This document shows positions 11,844 to 24,116 of a stretch of 64,000 nucleotides of DNA, piece by piece (positions within the stretch are counted from its first letter, which is position 1; each line of letters opens with the position of its first letter). Origin of the DNA: Sordariomycetes sp. S80-01Y (lineage: Eukaryota; Ascomycota; Sordariomycetes); NCBI GenBank assembly GCA_037042185.1, contig JAXQJY010000027.1, positions 1,798,001 through 1,862,000 of the forward strand, in the 5' to 3' direction. The notes beneath the pieces were generated by a model. That model made no database searches and had not been told where the DNA came from. It saw only the letters and a program-made list of their open reading frames with translations. Position numbers and translations under genes: made by a program.

Positions 11844-13043
11844 GGAAAGGGAATGAGGCAGTGATCAGAAAGCTTCAGCGACGATACTTGGTTGAGCCCC
11901 ATGTGCAATTAGCGAAGTCGACGAGGCCAAAGAATAGATGAGATAAACTTTGACACCTCATAACAGTATTCCATACTCATCTAAACCCAAGCTCCCTTCC
12001 CACAGCCCTTCCAGTCTCCGTCCAGTTTAGCTGCCGATCGAGGTGACGTCGCGTCGCCGCGGCGTAGTGGGAGGTTATCTGGCGTAGCAAGATTGCCTTC
12101 AGATGAGTCGATGGTAAGACGACTCTTTACCAGGTATGGGGTCCAATCTCACACCCGCCTGGAAGAGAAGAGCAATTTGTTTCGCATTCAATTTGAGGAC
12201 ATGTACTATCCGACCCGGATTGTGCATGTGCTGGTTTGTCACGATTTGTTTGAGCAGTGCTGCGCTTGAGGGCCAGGAACGATGAGCTGAGGCTAGGGGA
12301 TATCCACAAGCTTCTGCTCCAGGCGTAGCAAGTGCCTTGCAAGGTGCGAGCGCGGGTTACCGTTTACGAAGGATCTGAGACACGTTGGAATTCCTTGTGG
12401 CCAATCTTGCCTTTGTCTCACCGTGCGATGAGCTGCGTCATGCTGCGCTGTTGAAGAAGGTTCGGTGATCTGAAGCACGCTCACACCGCCACCTCGCCGC
12501 GCTTATCGCATGCTGGTTTCCGGTACGTGCGTGACCAACAACCGAGCAGCGACCAGGAAATGGCAGCTCAACAAGCACGTCCTTGCCCAGCGAGGACCGC
12601 GCCTTCATGCAGCGAGGACCGCGTCTTTGCGCAGATGCAGAACCCAACGCGGAGCGTAATTGCTCATGCACGAGGCAAGCGCCAGGTTTGAAGGTCGGTC
12701 CAGGTGCCCGGCGCCACACGCGCGCTCGAAGCCTAGGGGCGGCTGGCAAACTCGAAGCCACGGTATGGGGTACCGAATGGTGCAGGCATCATCCTTGCGT
12801 TGACTCTCAGCTTCGCAGGTCTGTCGGCGATCAATTTGAGATGCAGACCGGCGCGGACCGCCATCAAGCAGCACGCTGTCCGGTTGTTGACACCCCTGAC
12901 GGTGGCAGCAATCAGATATCTTAGTTCCAGGGCCATGATCCCCTGCGGCCTACCTAGGACAACGAGCGTCTGGCGGCTGGGACTCGGTGGAAGTCCGGAG
13001 GAAGCAAGCTCAGTGGTCAGCCACCGCCAGCGGGGAGATCAAC

Positions 13044-13187
13044 ACTCCCATACTCTCATACTCTCACACTCCCATACTCTCATACTCTCACACTCCCATA
13101 CTCTCACACTCTCACACTCTCACACTCCCACACTCCCACACTCCCACACTCCCACACTACCACACTACCACACTACCACACTCTCAT
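13044..13187. repeat. Octanucleotide minisatellite, 18 copies
   Basis: Eighteen tandem 8-base units cover 144 bases exactly. The variants are ACTCTCAC, ACTCTCAT, ACTCCCAT, ACTCCCAC and ACTACCAC. They are not randomly mixed: a three-unit higher-order pattern (ACTCCCAT, ACTCTCAT, ACTCTCAC) comes first, then runs of three ACTCTCAC, four ACTCCCAC and three ACTACCAC. This is what successive slippage duplications leave. The strand is strongly pyrimidine-rich. Confidence 0.97.
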
Positions 13188-14870
13188 CAAGATCCCGGCT
13201 CAGCTTGCCATCGGATTGGAGATCTGCTAGATGCGACGCGTAATTACTGGCAGACCGCTGCAACTCAGAGTGCCCATTGATCGCCGGGCTCACCAGTCCA
13301 GATACGTATGTTATCTAGACATGATAAACCTCTTCGGTCTCCGGCGAGAAAGTGCTCAGATAAATTGATATACTCCGTACTGACGGCCGAGTCGTTGCAA
13401 ACAACCATATTCCTCGATAGCGTCAAGGTACGAAGTATCACAGATTCGGAAATATATTGCAGGGGTCGTCCTAACTGAATAGCCCTGCCGATGTATCTCG
13501 CCAGGTTGTGTGGAACTGCTGAATGTCAGTGTCAGCCTTCCCACCCCCTGAATGGACCAATCTCCCAGGCGCGGCACTGCACGTCCGCTTAGCAAAGTTA
13601 TCTTATGGGTAACAGGAAATTTTGGTGGTGGCAAGGCTGAGCACGGGCTTGTCCAAGTCTTTCACGCGGTTCAGCCCCCGGAACACAAGCCTTGTTTCCA
13701 CACCCCGCTTCCAACCTAAAGAGTTAATGCTGCCGCTCCCACGCAGAGAAGAGGTAGGGTGCGTATAGCCGGTTGTCATTGATGCGCGCGCGCACGTCAA
13801 GCATGCCAGGGCCAGATGCCACTGCAGATCCTTCCGGGCACGCGGCTGTGCCTTGCGCGGTCCTTGGCGACGCCACAAATCATGCTGAACACGCAACTTG
13901 AAAGAGGGTACGGCGTCTCTCGTGGGACCGAGACTCCAGGAGCGTCCTCTAGCGAAGCGCAGGTCACAAGGCTCACCTCACCCATGGCGAAAGGAAACGC
14001 GACGAGATCGGCGATTTTGGGACCCGCGTTGGCGACCTCGGAAGTCCAGAGCTGCATTTGGATCAAACGGGCCCAGGGGAGGGAATCCCAGGTTGGTGGT
14101 GGTTGAACTCGTGCTGCGCTGTGCTAGCGGGTCCGCCGCGATCTTGGTGCAATCTTAGGGCCTCGAGTTCAATCTCCATACTCGACGTCTTGGTGTGGCA
14201 GGCTGGGCGGAGCATGGCAGGTGAATCGAGCCACACTCTGTTCCAACGGTATTTGGTTGTAGCTGGAGACAGAGTACGGAGTATCCGCCCTCGAATCTCA
14301 AGTACCATGGTGGGTCCACCAGCCGCTGCGTCCAGAGTTTCCGTGTGGCGCCAATCTGCTGAGCTGTTGGGTGTCAAGCTTGACTTGAGGCCAGATCCTT
14401 GGCTTTGAATGGAAGGGTGCGCGATTCCAGCTTGATTTGCGCTTGAGGACCGAGCTTTCGTTATCACGGATGATGTACATGCTTTGGAACCACCGCGGCA
14501 GCGCCTGGGAGCGCCCGTATCAAGGATCGTCCTCGGGATACTCCGTAGACTTGGCTAACCTTACAGGCTTCGGTGCGCCGGCGAACTGTGTTAAGTCATA
14601 TCCGACGACGTTTGGCCCATGAACCGTCGCCCCTTGCTCTCGTTGCTCTAAATTTTCCTCTCAGATCCAGTGCACTACACCAACGCCTTTTGTAACGATG
14701 TACCTTGCTACAAAGACAAGTAGACTGAGCTCTAGCTCCGATTCGTTTGGAACCATCATTCCCCATCTGGCCTGGACACCTGGGTCCAAACGCAGACCAG
14801 AGCGGAAGCGTTGCGTCGGAAGACTGCGTATACTGAATGAGTTTCGTCAACGCGTCTATCTGCCGCTGTT

Positions 14871-14888
14871 GGGGTATATTTATACCCC
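14871..14888. promoter_or_regulatory. GGGGTATA/TATACCCC inverted repeat
   Basis: Two perfect 8-base arms are separated by TT, 266 bases before the start of the second C2H2 gene. It combines a TATA-like core with a symmetric dimer-type binding site. It may be a core promoter or operator, but the distance to the ATG is long. Confidence 0.3.
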
Positions 14889-15153
14889 TTGATGCCCCCA
14901 TGGCATGGCCTCCTGTCCCCTACGGTACCAGGCTCTCGACCAGACTTGCTCATTTCACACCCAGCGTTCAAGCATCGCACAACTGCTGCTCAAGCTTCGC
15001 CGAACAATACGCCCCTTTAGGCAGCCCCAATGACGCCCTGATTTACGGGTTTCAGACTCCAGTATATGCCATACCTCGGCTCTCTGATGACTTGGTGCAT
15101 CTTGAGTCGAAGCTCTTCTCCACATACTTCTTCACCTGCATCTCATAGACCTA

Positions 15154-16150
15154 ATGTGGGAACAGAGATGCAAAGACGACGGAGGAATCATTGGCCCATG
15201 GGGCACCGAGGTTGGAGATGAGCAATCGTCCTGGGCATCAGCAGGTATGTTCCAACAAGCGCACGCCGACCTAATATGCGAGTCGTTGAAAAAACAGCTG
15301 ACCAGTCCCTAGAATACCAAGCTTCGGGTCCGTTCCTGGGCCCTGACCTTGATATGAATGCCTATGCTGAAATAGCATCTCAGGCCTTTCGTCCGACGTA
15401 CCAGGTGGATGGCAACATGAGTCTGTTTCCGGCAGTTCCCTATGGCTCCATAGAAGGCACCGAGGAACCACCCGCGGACTTCAACCCGGGGGGTTTGTTC
15501 GGCTCTGCTTCGAGTCAGGGACAGCGCAACAATGTTGATGCTACTAATGTTCTATGCAGCTCATGTATTGCATCTCAAACAGGAGCCGCTGAGCGTCGCC
15601 AAGGGCGTTCGGTTCCTAAAGGTGTTGAACCGGAGTTGGTTGGCTGGAACGGTCAACCCAGTGACGGGTGCAACCCTTCGCGGACCAGCACCGAGGCCCG
15701 ACCGCCGACAGGCACAACGAGGTGAGTCCGGACAGAGCCTTCATTGTCAGCATTTGGCTGGTACTAACACGGTTTCCCAGGAGCGCAAGCGGATGCATAG
15801 GTAAACCATACGAATGCGAGTACTGTCAGCGTAGCTTCCAAACCAACCGGGCTCTGCGAGGACATCGTCTGAAGAAGCACGGTACTTCCGAGTACCTTTG
15901 TGTGGGACCACTTTGCGAACGATCCAAAGAAACAAAAGGCTTCCAAAAGAAAAAATGGCATCTCAAGCACCAGAGCAAGTGCAAACACGTCACGCAAGGA
16001 TGGGTGTCTCCGACGCAAGAAGGTCGCACCCACAAGACTAGCGCGGTCAAAGACGGGACCTCTACCTGTCTCGGTAAAGGCGGAAGCAAGAAACCCAAAG
16101 GCCCTTGTACGCCGCCTTCAACGCAAGGACGCAGTCTCAAGACAGCATAG
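15154..16150 (+). CDS. C2H2 zinc-finger protein, three exons
   Basis: Exons 15154-15244, 15298-15721 and 15781-16150 give 294 residues. Intron 1 is GTATGT...AAACAG with CTAAT before the acceptor; intron 2 is GTGAGT...TCCCAG with a perfect CTAAC branch point. Reading frame is preserved at both joins. A C2H2 finger lies at Cys184, Cys187, His200 and His205 (YECEYCQRSFQTNRALRGH). Behind it is a degenerate second unit rich in Lys and Cys, then a basic, Ser/Thr/Pro-rich tail. The N-terminal 170 residues are acidic to neutral and could be an activation region. The arrangement of one good finger plus one decayed finger parallels the gene at 10833, but the sequences are otherwise different. Likely a nuclear regulator; targets unknown. 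Confidence 0.75.
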
Positions 16151-18698
16151 AAAGCTTTGCAAGGTTCAAATGGCACGATGTTGCGGAGATGGAGCTCCGT
16201 CGGGAATGACGATAGTTGCGGACATCATTTTATGAACTTTGGCATCCGCTATGATGAATATCATGAGCGGACTTCTACGGTGGAAAAGATACATGTTAGT
16301 AAATACTCGTAACACTTAATACAATTGTGGATTTATGACATTGTCGCATCGTTTGACCCCGAGGTCCCCGTAGACCGAGGGAAACTTTTATCCAATATTG
16401 CACGTCCATCCGAAGTTACGTGACGCGCTGGGCTGTCTTTCGTTAGAAGCGGAAGGCAACACTACCAAAGTCACTGACTATGCCTTATCTTCTCTCTCGC
16501 GGATCCGAACCCACTGTTCCAGTGTAGCTCATGGGGGAGTAAAGCTCGTGGCTGTCGTGAAGGTCGTAGCCGCCACACAGAAGGAAGGGTGTCTTTGCTC
16601 GAGATTGGCATAGAAGACGCTCTGGCCCGGCTTTAATGGCACACATCCTTCGCGAATAGTTTCTATTGTTCCTTCTCTCGTATCTTGAGTTTCAGTTTCT
16701 CGAGAACGTCTCAAAATAAGTGATGTGCCCTTCAGAGCAAACAGCGTTCTGATTCTATTGGAAGCGTCATCGAGAGCTTAGAAATGACAATCCTTCCTTT
16801 TATCAGCCTTGATCTGGAAGATGTTGGGCCTACTGCCGCGCATGACACTTAGACCAATCAAGGATCGCACAAGCTATGCTTCGAAAAGGGGCTGGAGGCT
16901 GGCCGCCATGGAACCTTTCGTTTTGTTCGTTTCTGGTGGGTCCACAGGCGCTCAAATACTTTCAGCCCCGTTGAAACCACAAGGACTCGGCCGTACAGAC
17001 AAAACGTTCGAGAGGTGTAAGTCAACCTGATTTACAATAAAAAGTCACTGTTGCGGTTGGATCTATGGGACAGATCATATTCCCGTAGACACAAGAGCCC
17101 CCAAAGAATCAAATAACGCTAACAGGCCTTAGTTATACTCCATGCTCCGGTATGGGTCAATCTGTTAAGATCATCAATCAAAAGCCCCTTCAGGAGGGCG
17201 TAGCGATTGTAAGCCACCTGGCGAGGAAGGATTCATTTCGTCGGACTCTTGGCATCATTTGTCTTCGTGCAATTTACGAACTAAAATTGATACAGGGTAA
17301 CGATGTTCGTTCTTTCAGCAGTGAAGTAGAAGCAATTCGCAGGCGAGTGGCCGTTGACAAGATAGCGATCGCTCAGCTCCTTTTCTTGTTGCCGCACCAA
17401 CGTTCAATTGATGGTGCCCATGGAGAACAAAATAGTATCTGCTTGAATGGGGTCTTTCAAGCTCTAAGACAATGTTGTAGTCATTACCATGTGGTGTTCT
17501 ACGTGGACAAAACGCAGTGTCGGTCCAATTCCGACCTATGCCTGCGCGAGGCTCGAGTGGCCGAAGATGGTGCTGATTACGGCTATAGAAGCATTATTTC
17601 ATTTGTTTCATGCTACTGGTAGTAAAGAGGGCTCTAAGCCTCTCAAAGCAAACCTCGAGGCCAACCGTGTTGGGAAGCTTGTTCGACTCAAAGGAGGGTG
17701 GCTGCGCTCGACAGCCGGAACTGCCTGGCAACGTAAAGGTAGCCAAGTCCTGTTGTTGAAGCAAATCCCAATTGGCTTATTCTCAAAAAGCATTAGCTGC
17801 AGAGTTTACAACTACTCATGGTGGCCACGCTTATGTTTAGATGTTTACATTCGAAGCTTCGAGGCTTGCGGTGCACTATATGATACGTAGGTTACTAGTA
17901 ACAACTGCAAAGACTGAGCTTGATATGACTTGCGATGATCTTTGAGACAACTCAGAATAGCGGAGATAAAGAAAATCTCTACCCGGACACCCGCGAAGTT
18001 GTCCAATGCTCGATCTTACTGGCACAGCGTCGTGGCAGGCATGTGTATTCTAGCCTGACCATAGAGTCTACGTCACTGCATCGAATATCTTGCCAGTCAC
18101 ATTGATCCCATACTTCAGTTGAGGGACCTTTAGACCAGTCTGTGAAGGGTCTTGAGTTTCTGCCTAGTGTCATTGACGCCCAACCGTCTCTCGACGTTGC
18201 AAATATACTATCCGAAGGCCCAGTGTGCCTTGCGTATCCTTGGCAATCTGCAAGTTTTCTTTAATCAAAACACATTTCTTTCCACTTCCCTTCGACCGAG
18301 GCAAAGGGGCCACCGCCGGGCACGTAGAGGCAAGGAGAGAGCTAGGTACGCAGTCCCTGTTGTTCTCAAGACAGCCCGAAGCGCCGAGGTTGCTGCCACA
18401 ACCAGGTGCGGAGTCTCCATCTCCCGAGCTCTTCAGAACAGAAGGTGCGTTTACCTCATAAGCTCCCGGGCAAGCTCGCAGAGATTTGCCGGCGGGTGCC
18501 CTCACGATGTAACCCCGCGTAGATCCCCCACAACCAAGCCGAGCTAACCGATTCCTAGGTCCGAAATCCAATTGACGAGGCTTTAGTGGACGGGAAAACA
18601 TTGCGCAGTCTCGTCTTTTCGGGCCAATACAATATCGAACTTCCTCATGCCCGGAGCGTTGTATTACTTCTGCGCAGGATCATCGCCACAGTGGTTGT
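16151..18698. other. Intergenic, no convincing gene
   Basis: About 2.5 kb. A plus-strand frame at 17152-17622 (156 residues) is the longest, but it has irregular composition, no motif, and an equally open frame overlaps it. I do not call a gene. Confidence 0.5.
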
Positions 18699-18705
18699 TA
18701 TAAAA
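18699..18705 (+). promoter_or_regulatory. TATA box of the rhamnogalacturonan acetylesterase
   Basis: A canonical TATAAAA lies 86 bases upstream of the ATG at 18791, the usual place for a fungal TATA box. TATA promoters are common on regulated secreted-enzyme genes. Confidence 0.65.
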
Positions 18706-18790
18706 GTGACGGAGTGCAAGATGCCATGGAGGATGATAATGTCAAAGAACAGGAGCATTTGCAGAAGCTCGATTTACGTCTAGCGTCAAA

Positions 18791-19648
18791 ATGAAATCCA
18801 CACTTGTATCTGTCCTATCGGCGCCCTTGGTAGCGGCGGGTGTCTTGCGTCGCCAAGATGGCTGCGAGAGTGGGAAGCCACCAGCTTTCTTCCTCGCCGG
18901 CGACTCAACAGTAGCCGTCGACGGTGGATGGGGCGATGGGTTCCTGACGTACCCTCGCGAAGGTGCTTTCGGCACCAACTTCGGCAAGTCAGGGGCCACA
19001 ACCGTCTCCTTCGTCTCGGGTGGCTACTGGGGAAACCTGATCGCCAACGTCGAGGACAATGTCGCCGACTACGATGTTTACGTGACAATCCAGGTAAAAT
19101 GCCATCTATTGTCTGTCTTGGAATCGGATTTACTGACGCACATATTCAGTTCGGCCACAACGACCAGAAAGAGGAAGCCGGCATAAGTCTGGAGGAGTTC
19201 GAGGCGAACCTGGAAAATCTCGCGTCTGAGATCCAGGAGCTCGGTGGAACTCCTGTGAGTAGGCCCCCTTTCACGACAGTGCCCAGCTGACACTCGGCGG
19301 TAGATCATCATCACTTCCCTGACTCGACGCACCTTTAGCGCCCCGAACCAAGTCGACCAGTCTCTGGAGAATGAGCGAGTGACCGCCATCAAAGCCGCGC
19401 AGGACGTCGGTGCTTTGTATCTCGACCTCAACCAGGCGAGCACAGACTACGTGAACGCCATTGGCGAGGAGGCTGCCCACGCCTACAACCTCGCCGAGGA
19501 TGACAACACCCATCTCAACGAGCACGGCGGAGTGGTCTTCGGTCGTATGGTGGCGGACTTGCTGCTCAGGGAGAGGGCGTGCTTGGAGCAGTACATTACC
19601 CCTGATGAGGAGTTGAGCGACAAGATCTGGAGTGGCGTGCCCGCATGA
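18791..19648 (+). CDS. Secreted rhamnogalacturonan acetylesterase (CE12, SGNH hydrolase)
   Basis: Exons 18791-19093, 19150-19254 and 19304-19648 give 250 residues, the normal size for the family. Residues 1-17 form a signal peptide, followed by an Arg-Arg that may be a Kex2-type site. The four SGNH blocks are present: AGDSTVA with Ser39, the Gly of block II in NFGKSGATT, FGHND at 102-106 exactly at the first splice junction, and the block V Asp203 and His206 in DDNTHLNEHG. Family enzymes remove acetyl esters from rhamnogalacturonan I, opening pectin hairy regions to lyases and hydrolases. Both introns (56 and 49 bases) have good sites, GTAAAA...TTCAG and GTGAGT...GGTAG. This is the second secreted deacetylase of the window. 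Confidence 0.93.
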
Positions 19649-22600
19649 TTTCCCAAAGCCCCTGATGTGGCACTGTTCTATTCGTTGAATGCTGCTGGGT
19701 CCCATCTCTGTAACTTCCAACGTCGTCGAGGTCTGGATACACTGCACTCGGGGTGAGATCGTTGTCTTGCCTATTTTTTGCGCATCCTCAAATAGCTCGG
19801 CAGACCAAGCCCGGAATACGACTTGAAACCACACGGTGTTCTCGTGAACAGCTCCCAAACCCCGTCTGCGAGGACCATGACCTCATTCCAGTCTCATGTC
19901 TTGATCACGAACGCCTGCTCGGAAGAATGCCACGTGCATGTCCTGAAACGCGGACGAAGCTCATGCCAGGCTACGATGTGTTTCCACTGGGCTCGGAGAG
20001 GTCGATACTTTATCTGCGTGGGTCCCTCCAGGGACCATCCCGTGAACGGCGATGTATGTCGGATGGCTCGCGTCCGAGTTCTAACTTGTGAGATAGCCCC
20101 GCGCGGGTCTAACTAGAAACGTGTTGTCTGAGCGGTGGAGGATCAAACAGCAGAGGTGTGTACTTTAGCGAGATGAATGAGCATAGGGTCATTCATTGAA
20201 TGCGCCCCAGACAGTGGTGTCAAAGTTTCGAGGACGAGACAAAACAGTCTCTGACGGCCATGAGACGCCTGGACCACCATGCGGCCGGCAGACAGTCCTG
20301 TCATCGGTCTCGGTCTCGGTCTGAACGTGTAGATCCATTACGGCAATCCGCAGAGCCTCCAATGCCCAAATGGGTGCTTACGCTTTGCATTTCTCTGGGT
20401 TGTGTCGACCCGTGTTTGGAACAGGGCCCTGGGAGTTGGTGGAGTCGAGTCCCAGGGTCGACCGTTCGTCTTATCAAGCACTCGTGGTCCGCGACGTGAG
20501 GAAAACCAGAGAGAGAAGAAGGCTTACCGCAATGGACCAAGTTCCCGAGCCCAGCAGCGCGGAACTTGGATTGGGACACCAAGTGAGGTCGAAATCGGTT
20601 GAGTTGATTGCTGCTGGGGTCCCGAATGCCGGACCAGCGCCCCAGACGCCGTTGTTTCAGAATCAGGAATCGATCGAACAGAGACACCATGAACCCTACA
20701 ATATCCCGGAGTCGCGGAGACGGGGCCACCGCCCCAGTGCAGCCCAGTCAGTGGTCGCGCGCGTGGCTTTGGGCTTGTCGTCGCTTTGCCGCCCCTGCTC
20801 TTCCGTCCTCGCCAAGATGGTGCTCATCCACGGGCTCGGGTGAGGACGTCGGGGGGTGTTCTCGGATTGAGCAGCACCCTGTCTTGCCCTGGCTCGACAG
20901 GGACAGGATGATTGACAGGTGCCTAGCCGGGGCGGTACACGGGGCACTGGCTGCATCAAGGTGAGGAGGATCGTAGGCTGGACGTGGGCGTCACGACGTC
21001 GTTGCCCAAGACGGTGCGCTTGTCCGATGCGAAGACAGGGCTGGACGGGTCATCGCATGGCGGTTGGGGGCCCGGTTGCCGCCCCGGTCCAAGATGAATT
21101 GGAAATCTGACTGTAGACTCGAGAACAACTTTTTGAAGTGCAAAGGATATACTGGGAATCGCCGCCCTCATCCGCAGTCGTTGCCCGGACTTGCACCGCA
21201 TCACATGGCTCTTGACTCGGACCACATCAGAACAACCAACAGCAAAGCAACGAAGCCAACTGCTGCGGCTTGCTCCGCTGGAGTATTTGCCGTTTTCGGG
21301 CCGCACACCCTCTCCATCGAGCGATCACAGCGGGTCTCAGCAAGGGCGATCACACTTACACAACAGGACATGTCAACTTCCCAACGTCTGGATGATCTCC
21401 GTGGGACTCCCTGCCTGCCTCACACCCTTGGCTGAGTCAAGTCGTTGTCATCAAGTCAACGGCGCTAGATATGTATGGGGAGCACCGCGGTTCTAGGCTG
21501 CCTCGCCTCCATGGTAGCGGCTGGGCGCTCACTATGTGCTCTTCCAGACAGCATCCTTCAGACGGCTAGTCGACTACTCGGCGTAGCTGAGGACTGTCCA
21601 CTCCCCTCGCAAGATTGTGCGTTCGTGGTAGATATCGAGGATAACCTCTGGTCGGGCGACGCCTTCGGCCCTGGCCCGATGAGCATGCAGGGGCGATCCC
21701 CAGCGCAGAATGATATGCCACAGGGGACGCTCCCAATGCCCGAGAGGGACACACAATCAGGAAAGCGGCAGACATCCCGCCCGGAGACTGACACCACACC
21801 GAGCATCCACCAGCGGCCTGCTCCCGTCATCACCACATTCAGCAAAAGTGACAGCTCACCCCGTCGGAACGAGGCAGCGCGCCCCCTCCCTGCTCCTTGC
21901 CCGCGTACCCGCTCGGGTTCCAGCACCCTGACTCGAGGAGAACCACACGGCAGTTAGGGACTCGGACTTGAATTGTCGTCTCAGGTTGATCTACCAGAGT
22001 TTGAAAGATGGATCGCTGGACTATTGGATGTGGAACCGTAGCGTGGTCGTCGCCGACTGCCACGAGCCAAGCATACCAGAGAGCTCTGATAGCTTTGCGT
22101 CCGCGGCACTGGCGGCATCATCCTCCTCTGACGGGTAAGATCGTTGCTTTGTTTCCTTCATGTTGGTGACAGGACGCTTTCCGATACCTTGGCCTGCCTC
22201 TAGCCGCACGCGCAGCCCATTATCCAGCCACTCTCACACCTATGCAGCTGGAAGCAGCCACTCATTTGTCCCCAGCTCTTGTTCCTTATTCTAATCAAGA
22301 ATATCTCCTCCAGGTTTCATCTGCGCCTTGAGCAGCCGCCGCGAATTGCTTTCAGTCAATCAAAGCAGCAAGGTTTACTGCCCGGTGGACCTGGCATCCC
22401 CGTCCCGCGTACCGGAGCACGCCCTCACGGACAGGTCCTCTCCTCCCTCCCCGTCTGATCTGCGTGCGGACAGAAAGTCTGTCGAATCTCACAAAGATCC
22501 ACCCGTCCTCCGGAAGACGCTTCCATTTCCTCACAAGCGTGCTTTCTCCCAGGTCGACGGGCCCCCTTATTCCCATGTTCCCAGGATGACGGGGCTCCAC

Positions 22601-24116
22601 CGTTTGCGGGTGAGGCGAGCGCATAACTTCCTTCTCAACCGAGATTGTCGCTGGCCGCGACGTCAGCATCCTCCTAAATGTGCGAATTGACGATGCTGAG
22701 GCCCGCAATGCCGCAACAGAGGGGATCCCCGTACCCGTTCTGCTTGACAAGGGCGGCACTGGGACGAACCCTAGATCCCTGACCACCACTCAGATGGGGA
22801 GGGGCTGGGTGGGCACTTCGCGACGCCCCCCCGGCCACCTTGAATAATGGACGACAGGTCTCTTGGCTCGAGAAACCTCACTGACCAACAACGTGGTGGC
22901 CGTTACGCTACCGCGGACCAGCAGAAGTAAAATTTCTAAGACAAACAGAAACCCGCTAGGTCGTCGACATCGGGGAAGCGTAGCGCAACGGTCCGGCAAA
23001 AGCAATCGAGGAACCAGACAAAGTTCTCGACATTGCCGTGCCTTGCCTCCTTTGCCTCCCCGCAACAATTGCTATCATCAGTGGCGAGCATCCACGGCAA
23101 ATTCCCGATACGAAGAGCCCAACTGCTGGATCTGCTATGACACTGCAAGGTGTAGTATAAGCCAGCAAGATGTCATGGCCCTCTTGTCAAATTTCTTAGC
23201 ACGGCACAGGGCTGCCAAACGCAGCAACTTGGTCGTCAAACCCAAGACCCTGCATCCATGCCAATAACGTGTCCTCCCGCCCCATCAAGCACTGATGTCT
23301 CAACCCACGCCCAGCGACGACACGTTTTCTTGGCCAGCTCGAGTTCAGAACTAGTGCGGGCTTAGGGTCTGTATCGCCCTCGCGTTTGCGCCGAGTCGCT
23401 TAACTGACCACCTTGGAGTCTATCTCCGGGATGAGAGGAGGCCTATATCTGATGGGTTTATGGCTGGGGCCGCTAAGCAGGTTGAGTTGCATGATTCAGG
23501 TGGGGAAGGCGAGATGATAGGATGCCTAGTTCTGGATCATCTGCGAGCGTAACGCAGGACATCATCCCCCAGTGCACGAGATAGATGGTGCGAGGATCGA
23601 AAGATCGGGCTTTCATTGCAACATCACCGCGGCTTTAGCCGTCACGTCACAGCCTATAGCAATGCTCCCTGCATCATTAGGTTGCGCGCCGTCTATTTCG
23701 CCACCGATCTACAAGGTGCTGTCAATCACAGGCGCAGGTGGAGAGAGAAGGTGTGTGAAGGAGCCAAGTTGGGTATATTCCTTTCCGCCGGAGATGGAGG
23801 CGGAAAAAAGCCCTGTTCTCTCTGTTTCTGCGTAATCTACTTGTGTGCTGCTCTCATGAATTCCCTCTCACAGTACAAGCCAAAGTGCCGTGTTGCCAAA
23901 CAATGCTTTGCTGGTATCTCTGAAGATCCGGTGTCAAAATCAAACTCCGTGTAAATGCCTCAAAACTGTTCAAAACTCCTGATTCGCCTCATATTATCCC
24001 CATATGTGATCCAACGTCCAGCGTGCATTGCCGCGTGGACCGTATTCCGTAACGCCTTGGAATCAAGTACAATCGCAAGGGACAAAATTTCGATTCTGAC
24101 CTCGTGACTTTGCCGG
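19649..24116. other. Long gene-free stretch
   Basis: About 4.5 kb. Open frames occur on both strands (for example 21475-21957 plus and 22352-22789 minus), but they overlap each other and show biased repeats of Arg, Ser and Pro typical of GC-rich chance frames. None carries a motif. A short GGTCTC repeat is seen near 20306. I support no gene here. Confidence 0.55.

Larger units (their letters stand above)
11844..15153. other. Intergenic with minisatellite and short palindromes
   Basis: About 3.3 kb between two C2H2 genes. It contains the octamer minisatellite (13044-13187), three copies of the TACTCCGTA motif (13371, 14275 and 14539) and an inverted repeat at 14871-14888. The open frames covering the minisatellite only translate the repeat. 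No other gene is supported. Confidence 0.6.

Noticed and set aside
12987-13280. Open frames of Ser/His/Thr/Leu repeats over the minisatellite
   Set aside because: They are only the translation of an 8-base repeat, whose length is not a multiple of three, so all frames stay open by construction.
17152-17622. Plus-strand frame of 156 residues
   Set aside because: Irregular residue pattern, overlapping open frame at 17489-17890, and no recognisable family.
21475-21957. Plus-strand frame of 160 residues with ATG
   Set aside because: Low-complexity Ser/Pro/Arg composition after residue 70 and an opposing open frame of similar length; no splice signals that extend it.
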